Part shown: positions 1-11,540 of the stretch, piece after piece | Layout: each line of letters begins with the position of its first letter | Numbering within the stretch: the stretch's first letter is position 1 | Assembly (NCBI GenBank): GCA_020055645.1 | Contig: CM034550.1 | Location: 15,761,001-15,825,000, forward strand | Reading direction: 5' to 3' | Length of the DNA stretch: 64,000 bases | Source: Tomocerus qinae | Taxonomy: Eukaryota > Arthropoda > Collembola > Entomobryomorpha > Tomoceridae | Translations under genes and position numbers: made by a program | The notes under the pieces: generated by a model | What the model was told of the DNA's origin: nothing | The model's database searches: none | What the model saw: only the letters and a program-made list of their open reading frames with translations

Positions 1-1816
1 TCGAAACAGTCCATCAGGTTTCCACAAATATAATTTGTTTATGCAAGACAGAGACTTCGCATCTTAGAATTCCGTCGTGCTACAAGGAATTATTTAATTG
101 ACCATAAGACAAAGGAAGCACTCTCTTAAATAAAGTTATCTCAGTTCACAAATTACAGATATACTTGCTACTTTATTTTATAATCACTTTCTTCACAAGT
201 TATTATGTTTGGATTGCTATACTTATTAAATGTCTTATGAGTCACACAATTTGCATTTGTATTGTCTCTATTGAATTGTAAATTGTATGCGTCTTGAATA
301 TTGTGTGTAAGAAGTTCGTTCACTTATGATAGAGGTAAGGTGGAATCATGCGTGATATTTAATACATAAGTTTTGGGTAGAAATACCCGAGTAGAAATAG
401 ACATGTGTTAGTGCGAGAAGAAAAGTGTGCGTCCACTTAGGTTGAATTACGGTAAGTTAAGGTAGTTGTTGTACTTGTAGCTACGTAGTAGGAGTTTATG
501 TACAGTAATGTTTGTTTTCTGTTGGACAGTGTGTTGAGCTGATGGTTAGGTCGTGTGATACTGTAGTAAGATGGTCCTGTGTGTATTTGTGTACAAACAG
601 AGTGGCTGTCCACGAGCACACAATGCGAAGAGACGAGTAGGGCTGGTTGAAGAGACATAAAATAACTCCCTGGCTTCTCCTCCCAAACTCCAAAGTGAAC
701 TGAACAGAGCAGAAGTGTCAGAACGAGAGTAGGACTGAAGGAAACCCATAGCAAAGGTTTCACAGCTTTTCTCCCAAACCAATTCAAGTCTGTTGCAAAT
801 GTAGACTTATATTTTGTTATAGAAGGGAAAGTTGGTTCGTAGCTCAGACACGACACAGAGTCACATTCACATAGTTCACTTCCAAAAGTGTTTGTTGTAC
901 ATGGACAGACCCATCTACTTCTACGCAGGAACAAATCTCTATCTTACTCTTTCTCTACCTATCTATTCCCACTTTTCTACCCTAATACTCCTCTCCACTC
1001 TCCCAAATTTCTCTCCCAATGAACTTTAACGAAAAGTAAGCAGAGCTCTATCACAAAGTCTCTACACCCTACCTACTCTACTTACTACAATAACTACTTA
1101 CCACAGAAAGTCCCCAAGGACCCCCCCTTCCACTTAGGGTATCAATAAATACGACTTTAATCGCTAATACATTCTCTAATACTCATTCTAATGACATTAT
1201 CTAATCTTCAATCTTCTACTTTTCTAATGATTTTTCAACACACTCTTCCATACAGTTCAATGAAACCGATTAGTTCTGCCTGCTAATTTAGCATCTGATA
1301 GCATATTGAAATAAAATATTGGCACAACAGCCTTGTTTCAATATATTTGATAATGTCATTGCAATTAGGGATAGGTAGTGTGGTAAGAACGATTTTATTG
1401 GTACCCCATTGTGGGAGGTTCTATATGGAGAACTATCCTGTTAGGTAGTTATACCTGTTAATCCCTATTGGATGTAATTGTACCTCCCATTTTCAACAAT
1501 ACAGACATAATGCAGTGATAATGCAATGTGAAAATTCGTACTTAACATTTTTCTTTATTTTGTGAATTTTACAGGTAATGCAAAAAGAAAAATCTAATAA
1601 ATATTATCATTAATGAAAAATGTAATTGATATAATAAATATATATAGGTATCAAGCTCTAAACTGTAATTTATTGTAATGACAATTTTAAATGCAAGAAA
1701 TATTTCGTAGAGTAAACAAACAGAATAGGTAGGTAATAGAAGAAATGCAATTAAATTCAAAGGTAGTTTTGAAGTTGTATACATTATGATAGATACACTA
1801 CGATGATAGATACATA
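1..1816. other. non-coding stretch, no gene seen
   Basis: No convincing exon, RNA gene or protein homology was seen. A 165-codon minus-strand open frame at 437-934 is rich in Ser, Thr and Leu and shows no domain. On the plus strand, 930-1020 is strongly C/T-rich. The stretch could contain untranslated exons, which cannot be recognised from sequence alone. Confidence 0.5.
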
Positions 1817-2036
1817 CAGTATGTATTGAAAGTGGGTATACATAGGAGTTTATGGGTATACATAGAATTTTAGTATCCATAGCACTTTCATTGTTAGTAT
1901 ACAGTACACAAGTTCAATTTGCAATTTTTACCAGCCAGATTTCCCTTTTATTATTTCATTGTTCGTCCCTCTATCCTTCTTTTCGCAATAAATAATGCGT
2001 TGTTTCAATCTGAAGAACTCAATATGGTTAAACTGT

Positions 2037-2313
2037 CAATAAGTGAGCGAAATGAAATTGTAAAGATGCGGACAACAATGTCGTGACGAGAGGTGGCTGA
2101 GAAATTCACTATCCGGGAAAGACAGTTAGCATCAGAACAGCTCGGTTTGATAGGACTGGTTCCGTCAAAAACTTACCAAAAGTAGGAAGACAATTTTTTG
2201 ATTTCTGAATTGGATGCTAAGGGAGTGGATCCTTACAACATTTGGTTTCAGCAAGACGGTGGTCCCCCACATTATGCCATACAATTTAGGAATTGGTTAG
2301 ATGAAACTTGATC
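2037..2313 (+). pseudogene. decayed Tc1/mariner transposase fragments
   Basis: Fragments of a Tc1/mariner transposase lie in at least two frames. An N-terminal ISERNEIVKM segment comes first, a stop follows about 20 codons later, then a RTGSVKNLPK helix-turn-helix segment, and finally a DDE-domain piece with the QQDGGPPHYA motif around an expected catalytic Asp. The middle of the enzyme is missing. The N-terminal part is present again, inverted, at about 2640-2750, so the arms captured part of the gene. No product is expected. Confidence 0.75.
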
Positions 2314-2628
2314 ATAATGATCATGATCAAGGGACCATGATGATCATGATCAAGAGACCATGATGATCATGATCAAGGGACCATGATGATCATGATCAAG
2401 AGACCATGATGATCATGATCAAGGGACCATGATGATCATGATCAAGAGACTATGATTATCATGATCAAGGGACCATGATGATCATGATCCAGTGACCATG
2501 ATGATCATGATCAAGTGACCATGATGATCATGAGCAAGTGACCATGATGATCATGATCAAGTGACCATGATGATCATGATCAAGTGACCATGATGATCAT
2601 GATCAAGTGATCATGATCATTATGATCT
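2306..2628. repeat. 23-bp tandem repeat (TGATCATGATCA-rich)
   Basis: About 13-14 copies of a 23-bp unit containing GATCATGATCAAGGGACCAT, with small variants (AGGGACC, AGAGACC, AGTGACC). The unit includes the palindrome TGATCATGATCA, so the array can form hairpins. It occupies the centre of the foldback element between the two arms. Confidence 0.9.
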
Positions 2629-2952
2629 GTGGTAACCGCTACTGTTCTGATGCTGTCTTTCCAGGATAGTGAATTCCTCAGCCACCTTTCGTAACGACAT
2701 TGTTGTCCGCATCTTTACAATTTCATTTCGCTCACTTATTGACAGTTTATCCATATTGAGTTCTTCAGATTGAAACAACGCATTGTTTATTGCGAAAAGA
2801 AGGAAAGAGAGACGAACAATGAATTAATAATTGGCTGGTAAAAATTGCAAATTGAACTTGTGTACTGTATACTAACAATGAAAGTGCTATGGATACTAAA
2901 ATTCTATGTATACCCATAAACTCCTATGTATACCCACTTTCAATACATACTG

Positions 2953-5900
2953 TAGATACACTATGACAATGTTAAAAATACTGGTAAGGAATTAGAAGCC
3001 ATAAGCTTCCACGCAACTACGACTCGCTTCTTTTATGCACTTGAATATCGTGCTACGTTTTCTGTAACTACAGTTCAGTGAAATTCTGTAAATCGGGAAA
3101 GTTTAAACGGACCACGGAATTTGGTGATATAGGAATTGGAGATGCCTCGTGGATATGCAAAGTATAGCCAAGTTCCTATTCCTATAATGTGATATTACCT
3201 GATTTTCTTGTGATTTTATTTAATGCGAAATTAATTATTGCGAATTATTGCAAATCGTAAAATTTAAGTGTAGCCAAAAATAATTCGGCTACAGTAGTAC
3301 GAATAATGTGTGCTAATATGTTCTGGATCTATCAGTGTTTAATTACAAATTGCGTGTGATAATTAGTGCATGTTATTTCCACCTAAGTTCTTGAGAAGTA
3401 CCACTTACCAGTAATTCTCATGCACTTCATACTTGTATATTCATACCCGATGCGTTTTATATTCGGAAACGTTGCAATTTGGAACTCTCTAAAAAAGTAT
3501 GTCAGAAACATATAAAAGTTTGAATCAAAGCAGTTGTGTCAGAATGAGACAAAGTGTTTGAAAGTAGCCGAAAATATCGATTTGGAGGTAAAAGGTAATT
3601 ATGACTTTGAACCCCGGTACATAGTTAAAACTTTACGGCTTGTTGCACCCAATAATAGGAGGATAATAATACTGAGATGGATTTTGATGTGAAGGAATAG
3701 AAAGTGGAGGAAAGCAAGATGGATAAAATGATATACTTAGACTCAATTGCCTTGTGAAATTTAGGATAGAAGGTATAGTGTCCTCCCATTTCAAACTGTG
3801 TGTGTGTACTCCGAAACTTTATTTTGATTTCGATTCATCTTATGTTTACTCTGGCCTGAATGAAAATATTTTGAGCTGAAACTCGTATCTTCTCAAAGAA
3901 ATTCTTGTTTATCTCCGTGATGTCTGGCATATGGAAATCAAATGGGATTAGGTACATCACAAACATAACCTACTTCTATAAACCATGAAAAAGTATCATA
4001 GAAATATTATGTAAGTCTATATAGCAGTTCCAATATAGCTTAATAAAGTTTTCTAATGTTGCAATACAAAAACCTTCATGAAGTTTTATGTAAATATGAC
4101 AAATTCTATCCCTTTATACAATATCGCATTTCAAAGAACTGTTGGTTTGGTGGAAAATCCCAGGAGACTTCCTCAGGAAGCTACCAAGATAATAATTTAC
4201 CTACCATCCTTACAAGATTTACATATCATACCTATTCTTTATATATTATTACATCATGCCACTATTTTTCCACTCCAACTCCTTGCTTTTCAATCAGCTT
4301 ATTTCTGCATTATATAAACCACTGTCTTGTTGCGCCATTACCAGATCATTTTCCTTTAGGCCTAAGTTTTCAAACAGTTGAAACACATTTCATTATTGAA
4401 CAATTCCAAAATACTGCGTAATTCTCTTAATTCCAAATTAATTCCACATTCCAACTTTCACGTTGATAAACAGTCTGGTGAAAGCATTGGCGAAACTTTG
4501 GTGAAAGCTTTATATGCAATTAGCTTAAGACCCAATTTCATGATATATTGTGTATTTACATTGCATTTGGGAGAATACTCATCATTATCTAAATATACAG
4601 TGGAAAGTTTCTGTTATAAAAGAAGCAATTAGATAATTGACATACCAATCAGTTCAGTTTCCTGAGAAATTCTCTTGTGTAATTTACCAAAGACTTGTTC
4701 TAAGTATTTCATCATCATAGTCATCATAATGCAACAGCTTTTATAAGACTAGTATGTTATTCAGGATGCATTTTTACATCAGTTGAAGGAAATTGGATTC
4801 TTCAGCATGGAGACACAAGCGAGTTTAGTTTGACATTTTTTGATTACTGAAGTAATTTGATATTGAATTGTAGTACTTGGAAATCCGGATCCAATTTCAC
4901 GTGGGAAGTTTTTGTTGATTACGACAGAATTGTGCCCAAGTGCTCAGGTACAGAAGACAATAATCATTCTGTGGAAAAGCATTGAATCCATTTGTGCGCA
5001 TTAAGTTTCATTTTAAAGATTTATATAAGCGCAAGCATTTGGGATCTTTTGATCAAGGAAGACGTTGTTTTGCTTTTATAGTTTGTCAACTTACAGCAGC
5101 TGCATAATATTGTGTAAAAGTTTGTATTCTGAGAAATGCTAAGCATACTGTAGTGATTTTAGACATCAGATTTCTTTATTTCCACAATGTAAAAGCAAGA
5201 GCAACGAGGTTTTTATGACTTATATAAGATAGAGTATAGGTACATATTCAAATCTAGAGTAGCATATACTCTGTTAGTTGTCTGTGCACTAGTGTATGTA
5301 CTTTTATTATTAATACGATCCAGACAAAAGACTTTTACTGGTTCACTTTTCCTCCTTAATCTCTACTACTTTTTGAACTATACAAATAAAAGTGTAGAAA
5401 ACAAACCCGCAGTTAATCCGAACTTCATTTTTTATTTGGAGTCACTAAGGAATAGAAAACTGTCACAGCAGACTAGCTGAATATCAGTTATATAACGACT
5501 CACTCCTTATTACAACTTGTTTACTTAACATCAAAAAATACCAAAATCTTTCATGTCATTTCCCATGGGACAATCGTAACAAATCTATATAGCCCCGTTC
5601 TGCGTCTCAAACTTTCTCTATTGTTCAACGCATTGAATTTACAATTAGTGGTCCTCATTGTACTATAATTCATGGGGCTTTAGGCCAATGTTTTGATGAA
5701 TAGCTCTCAATACAGATTCTATAGAAAGTATAAACTCTGTGATTAAATAGTTAAATACTTCGTTGTTAATCAAATCTTACGTAATTTTACACAACATGCA
5801 AATAATTTGTTCGGTCACGTTTCCAGATGCGTCGTGGTGAGTAGAGACTTGTTATGACATCGCTTTTCGTTGCTTATGTCTTCGTTAATATTCGTAATAC

Positions 5901-6076
5901 TGTACACTGTCCTTCTTAATTATGTACACGTGTCATTCCATAACTTCACGGGTTAGTAATCATTTAATCATGACATATTAACTACAAGAATCTTCACTAT
6001 GCCTAAATACAAACTACTGTAGTGCATCAACCAAATAAACCCCATTTTAATATTCATAAAACCTCACCTGTAATTA
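2953..6076. other. non-coding stretch, no gene seen
   Basis: AT-rich sequence with only short open frames (the longest, 4056-4421, is 121 codons and hydrophobic) and no recognisable domain, splice chain or repeat. I see no gene here. Confidence 0.5.
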
Positions 6077-8409
6077 TTACCCCATCACCTTTTCTTTGAC
6101 CTGCATGCATTTTCGATTCATGTCCAGTGTGCGAAACAACATCCACTACCCCCTCTACAAATATGAGAGTTTTCGTTCACACTGTACAGTTCCAATTCAA
6201 ACTCGTAGACAAAAGAAATTTTCCGAGGCGAGGAAGGCTGACATTATAGGTGATAGTGGCCAGTGGTAGAAACTGGCACGAACGGAATAGGCCGACAGAA
6301 ACAGTCCAAAATGGAAGATAATGTCCACACACTTCCAATTTCAGTATTTGTGTCGTTCTTTTGACATCAAGGCGTGTCAAAGGGCAAGGTCGACAGGCTC
6401 GACACTCAACACTCAACAGGGCAAGGTCGACACTCAACGCCCCCTATAATAATACCAAGGGCTGTCTCCGCTAATTATGTAATGATATAAATTATAAAAT
6501 TCCGATTCCGGAGAAATTGGGAAAAATTCCGGAGAAATTCGGAAAATTTCCGGAGAAATTGGGAAAAATTAAATTCCGGAGAAATGCGGAAAAATTCCGG
6601 AGAAATTCGGAAAAATTCCGGAGAAATTCGGAAAAATTCCGGAGAAATTGGAAAAATTCCGGAGAAATTGGGAAAAATTCCGGAGAAATTCGGAAAAATT
6701 CCGGAGAAATTGGGAAAAATTCCGGAGAAATTCGGAAAAATTCCGGAGAAATTGGAAAAATTCCGGAGAAATTGGGAAAAATTCCGGAGAAATTCGGAAA
6801 AATTCCGGAGAAATTGGGAAAAATTCCGGAGAAATTCGGAAAAATTCCGGAGAAATTGGAAAAATTCCGGAGAAATTGGAAAAATTCCGGAGAAATTGGG
6901 AAAAATTCCGGAGAAATTCGGAAAAATTCCGGAGAAATTGGAAAAAATTCCGGAGAAATTGGGAAAAATTCCGGAGAAATTCGGAAAAATTCCGGAGAAA
7001 TTGGGAAAAATTCCGGAGAAATTGGGAAAATTTCCGGAGAAATTCGGAAAAATTCCGGAGAAATTGGGAAAAAATCCGGAGAAATTCGGAAAAATTCCGG
7101 AGAAATTGGGAAAAATTCCGGAGAAATTCGGAAAATTTCCAGAGAAATTGGGAAAAATTCCGGAGAAATTGGGAAAAATTCCGGAGAAATTGGGAAAAAT
7201 TCCGGAGAAATTGGGAAAAATTCCGGAGAAATTGGGAAAATTTCCGGAGAAATTGGGAAAAATTCCGGAGAAATTGGGAAAAATTCCGGAGAAATTGGGA
7301 AAAATTCCGGAGAAATTCGGAAAAATTCCGGAGAAATTCGGAAAAATTCCGGAGAAATTCGGAAAATTTCCGGAGAAATTGGGAAAAATTCCGGAGAAAT
7401 TCGGAAAAATTCCGGAGAAATTCGGAAAAATTCCGGAGAAATTGGGAAAAATTCCGGAGAAATTGGGAAAATTTCCGGAGAAATTCGGAAAAATTCTGGA
7501 GAAATTGGGAAAATTTCCGGAGAAATTGGGAAAAATTCCGGAGAAATTCGGAAAAATTCCGGAGAAATTCGGAAAAATTCCGGAGAAATTCGGAAAAATT
7601 CCGGAGAAATTGGGAAAATTTCCGGAGAAATTCGGAAAAATTCTGGAGAAATTGGGAAAAATTCCGGAGAAATTCGGAAAAATTCCGGAGAAATTGGGAA
7701 AAATTCCGGAGAAATTCGGAAAAATTCCGGAGAAATTGGGAAAAATTCCGTAGAAATTGGGAAAAATTCCGGAGAAATTGGGAAAAATTCCGGAGAAATT
7801 TGGAAAAATTCCGGAGAAATTCGGAAAATTTCCGGAGAAATTCGGAAAAATTCCGGAGAAATTCGGAAAAATTCCGGAGAAATTCGGAAAATTTCCGGAA
7901 AAATTCGGAAAAATTCCGGAGAAATTGGGAAAATTTCCGGTCCCTAATATTTTTTGTTAATATTTAATTTGGTATATCATTTAGTACGGAATTAATAAAT
8001 ACAATACACGAAATTTTATAATTTATATCATTACATAATTAGCGGAGACTGCACTTGGTATTATTATAGGGGGCGTTGAGTGTATTGGCCTGTCGACCTT
8101 GCCCTTTGACACGCCTTGATGTCAAAAGAACGACACAAATACTGAAATTGGAACTGTGTGGACATTATCTTCCATTTTGGACTGTTTCTGTCGGCCCATT
8201 CCGTTCGTGCCAGTTTCTACCACTGGCCACTATCACCTATAATGTCAGCCTTCCTCGACTCGGAAAATTTCTTTTGTCTACGAGTTTAAATGGGAACTGT
8301 ACAGTGTGAACGAAAACTCTCATATTTGTAGAGGGGGTAGTGGATGTTGTTTCGCACACTGGACATGAATCGAAAATGCATGCAGGTCAAAGAAAAGGTG
8401 ATGGGGTAA
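6077..8409. mobile_element. inverted-repeat element with 21-bp satellite core
   Basis: Long terminal inverted repeats of about 420 bp (6077-6500 and 7985-8409) face each other. The outermost bases are TTACCCCATCACCTTTTC at the left and the exact complement at the right, and both ends are flanked by TA (6075-6076 and 8410-8411). The arms remain very similar, with a small internal duplication of AGGGCAAGGTCGAC in the left arm. There is no transposase inside; the whole interior is a 21-bp tandem array. This looks like a non-autonomous TA-targeting DNA transposon whose centre has been replaced or expanded by satellite. The superfamily cannot be assigned from the ends alone. Confidence 0.8.
6500..7941. 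repeat. 21-bp satellite array, about 68 units
   Basis: Head-to-tail copies of GGAAAAATTCCGGAGAAATT plus C or G. Units alternate mainly in ending TTC or TTG and in AAAAATT versus AAAATTT. A few copies have lost or gained one base. Because 21 is a multiple of three and the unit has no stop codon in any of its six frames, very long open frames (up to 476 codons) run through the array. They encode heptads such as KNSGEIG, GKIPEKL or EKFRRNW depending on frame. The single-base indels switch frames freely, so I read this as non-coding satellite. Confidence 0.92.
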
Positions 8410-11198
8410 TACTAGACCACCACTGTCGGTAAAATCATCTTCGTTTGTGTGTAGGAATAACCAAAATTTTCCTCTGTCTTTATTAACTTACTGAAATATT
8501 AAAGAATGAGGAAACTCCGTAGTAGAAAATAGTACAATGGCACTAGTTCTTCGTTGTTCACAATACAATGATATTCTACAGGGTTTTCATCAGCCTCGGC
8601 AAATGATTTTCTTCAAAGAATAAATTTACAGGAACCTTTTACACTGTTATTCCCGTTTTAACAATCCGCCCGAAAAATCAAAACTAAAACTGTGACTGGC
8701 GTCGTAATTTGATTCAAGTTCTCAATATTATTTTTAGGTCTTCTAATTTTAGTTAGGGAATGAAGAAGATCGATCTAGTCGTAACTACAAGAAATACAAA
8801 TTCAAATATTCAAATTTTTTCTTGCTCATCAGTTAGCTTAACCATTAGTGATTTTAAAATTGCGTGAATTAGTAAATGAACCGGGTAAATCGATATTTGC
8901 TTAGGATGCCCTGTATTTTACAAACAATAGAATGAAAGTTTAAAATGGCAAAGTTTGTTTAGGGTATCAAACATAAGTATGTGTTAGGGTGAGATTCGAG
9001 CGAGGGACTTCAATATAAATGAAGAAAATCTGGAGTGAAACTTGACTGGAGAAGTCTGGAAATGTTTGTTTCATCCTATATAGTACGTCCTCCTTAGAAT
9101 ATCTTTCTCAAGTTTGCTTTTAGTAGCTGTTATATTCTGTCTCACGTCGAGCTCTGCATATCATTCGCTTCACTTACCTTCTACTGAATTATAAATGAAT
9201 TTGGTGTGGCTTAGCATTTCCTGCACAAAATGTCGCTTACTCTTTAAGTGCCCTGGCAAGCCACTTGAAGAGAAAACATTTCCCTGTGTAGTCTATATAC
9301 ATTCCTAATATCTCTCTCTATATCCTAATATGATGTTACGGGGTAATTGCGTAGAAATTGAGGAGGTCCTTCTACTCAAGTGTGCGTTTGATTCTTGAAA
9401 TTTAACACCAACCAACGTACAAGTACTTTACATTGGTTGACAGTTGACACTGAACTTTAGTCAATTAGTGTTAATTAGCAAATCAATAAATTTGCAACAA
9501 ATCATAGAGTTTCTAGAACTATTATCCTTATTTTCAGTAAACTAGTTTGTTGTAAACTGCATAATTCTGAGCTAAAACAGTAAATCATGCAGAAATAAAA
9601 TAATATGATGCAATCAAGAGTAATAAGTGCTTTAAAGGGTAATAAAAGTTCGTATCTTGCTCCAGTAATTTTTTGCCATTGAAACCTGTTACTATACAAG
9701 TGGCCTGGTACTTATTACATATATACGCATGCAAAAAAGCAATTGAAGTGGAGGAGAGCGTAATAGAAGGTTTTAGAAGGTCTATCTATATAGTAAGATT
9801 ACCATTAGTATTTAAACTATTGTGATGTGATGCGAAGAATATTTGCTTTTAAAAAGTTTAATAAGCTCCATTCGACCGAAAGTTATGTAACTTTACTTTT
9901 CTGAACCTACAGAGGAATATAATAATAATAATATGTTTATATGTAATAGTGCATACAAAGGCATATCTTAATAACTTGGTAATAGCCAATAACAAAAGGT
10001 GCGTATGTAGAGTCTGTATATATAGTTTTGTGACAAGAAATTGAATGCAGATAGATAAGTATAAACATTGTATTATATAAAGGAAATCTGACAGTAAAAA
10101 ACTTTCTCCTATCCTTCCTTACTAGTCGACTGTTCGGGGAAAAGAAAAATCATTGTAAAACTTTCGTCTATTCCTCAACTTGGCAAAACTTCAACATCAC
10201 AACGACATAGTAGACCATATATGGCTAATGCCTTCGGTCGAATTTTTCGGTAGGCCAGAAGCATCTCGATTTCTCTTTTTCACAATCTCCAATCGCCATC
10301 GCCATATATCTTCGCTCTAAAGAATACGACATACTGTTACTTTTTATTGCATGTGTTACATCACCGTGTTGTATTATAATATCATTTGTTTCCCTACCCA
10401 TTCGTACTGCAACCGTGTATTTTATATCTACGCCATCTACTTCATTACTATCGTTGTACATGATACACTATGATGATTTAACTGCTGTACACAGAAACTT
10501 TCTCCTGTTACCTTACGAATTCCTTATTTGCTATAAGATATAGTAAACCTGTCAGGGATGCCCAAAGGCTATGTTTATTTTGGATCATTTTTATACCTGA
10601 GATTTCTATACCTGAGACCAGGTAAAAAGAGTTTTTGATAGGATCTTTCTCTTTCAAAATTTTTATTGGATGATTTTTACACTTTCGAATTGTGAGTCAC
10701 TGCTGAATAATACCCAACTACTCTTTTACACTTCAATTTGTCTTATACTGACAATTTTATTGCTATTTTCTGTATTGAAACTTCAATACGAGTACATCAT
10801 CCACTTTTACTATTGTTTATTTCTGCTGGACTAATGCAATCATTTCTCTTTCCAATTTCAGTGTCTCTTTAAATAACTTCACCTGTAATTGTCTCAACTA
10901 CTCGAATGAGAGGTATCGATAAGAATAGTGTGACCTCACTTCTTTCAAAAGGGCATGTGAAAGGTTGTGCTTGCTAAAAATGAATTTCTACAATAGGTTA
11001 GTTTAGGTTAGGTGAGTGTAATGCTGATTGGGTAGGTATGATAAATAGAATCACGCGTGACCATATTATACTAACACAATCAGAGTTTGTAGTAGCATTA
11101 TTATTACCTGCCAGTGCAACATGGAATTAAAAAGTAGTGTTTGAGATGATTTGTACTTGGTTGGGAAAGAAATCGAAAGAAACAGTCATATAAACAAT
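8410..11198. other. non-coding stretch, no gene seen
   Basis: No exon chain or domain is visible. Small AT-rich simple repeats occur (for example around 9919-9931). A 78-codon minus frame at 10225-10461 has no recognisable motif. Confidence 0.5.
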
Positions 11199-11540
11199 TC
11201 AAGAAAATTTATTGTGCAAATGGTTAATTATATGGTGAGTCTTTTGTAAAATTTTATGGATGAAATCGCCACCATGATGATGATGATGATGGGCACGATG
11301 ATGCACATTATTAGAGTTTGGGTAGTAGGTCGGGTAATATGGGCCATATTGGCGATGGTGACCGTGGTGGTGGTGATGATGATGGCCGGGGTTGTAGTGA
11401 TGATTACCGGTGTTGTGATGATTACCGTGATTGTTGTGATGATCGTGGTGATGGTGCTGAGGTTCAGCTTCTCCGCCAAATTCCGTCAGAATACACAGAA
11501 GAACCACCATAAGGAACCCGAGTACTGAATTCCACTTCAT
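11199..11540 (-). CDS. small secreted histidine-rich protein
   Basis: A 113-residue protein of unknown family. Residues 1-25 form a clear signal peptide: MKWN, then a hydrophobic core VLGFLMVVLLCIL, then small residues (GGEA) suited to cleavage. The mature part is strikingly His-rich: about 33 His in all, in runs of four to seven, mixed with Asn, Gly and Tyr/Pro (GPYYPTYYPN), and ending in an amphipathic tail (FIHKILQKTHHIINHLHNKF). I chose the ATG at 11540; a GTG two codons upstream abuts a good splice acceptor (TTACAG), so the 5' UTR probably has an intron. Secretion plus His density suggests binding of Zn, Cu or Ni, or a cuticle or antimicrobial role, but that is inference. AATAAA overlaps the last codons. 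Confidence 0.7.
   Translation of the reverse strand: MKWNSVLGFLMVVLLCILTEFGGEAEPQHHHHDHHNNHGNHHNTGNHHYNPGHHHHHHHGHHRQYGPYYPTYYPNSNNVHHRAHHHHHHGGDFIHKILQKTHHIINHLHNKFS

Larger units (their letters stand above)
1817..2952. mobile_element. Tc1/mariner-derived foldback element with satellite core
   Basis: Two arms (about 1817-2140 and 2640-2952) are inverted copies of each other. Both ends begin CAGTATGTATTGAAAGTGGG, and each is flanked by a TA (1815-1816 and 2953-2954), as expected for Tc1/mariner insertion. Both arms contain remains of the transposase N-terminus: an in-frame start with ISERNEIVKM, and downstream the helix-turn-helix signature FDRTGSVKNLPKVGR in another frame. Between the arms, about 2195-2310 translates to a decayed catalytic-domain fragment including IWFQQDGGPPHYA. 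The rest of the core is a 23-bp tandem repeat. Stops and frameshifts make it non-functional. The family assignment is inferred from the motifs and the TA flanks. Confidence 0.85.

Noticed and set aside
437-934. 165-codon minus-strand open frame
   Set aside because: Low-complexity Ser/Thr/Leu sequence, no domain and no splice context; the overlapping frames of similar length show it is compositional.
1569-1880. 103-codon minus-strand hydrophobic frame
   Set aside because: Runs into the terminal repeat of the foldback element and consists of AT-rich codons only.
2306-2628. Possible CRISPR-like regular repeat array
   Set aside because: Contiguous 23-bp tandem units with no unique spacers, in a eukaryotic genome.
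6517-7967. Three overlapping plus-strand open frames of 389-476 codons
   Set aside because: They are products of a stop-free 21-bp satellite; all six frames are open, and one-base indels switch frames, so there is no sign of coding constraint.
8076-8309. 77-codon plus frame mirrored by an 86-codon minus frame at 6177-6437
   Set aside because: Both lie in the inverted arms of the element and encode the same peptide only because the arms are copies; no known domain.
11256-11528. Met/Val-rich plus-strand frame
   Set aside because: It is the complement of the His codons of the secreted protein gene.
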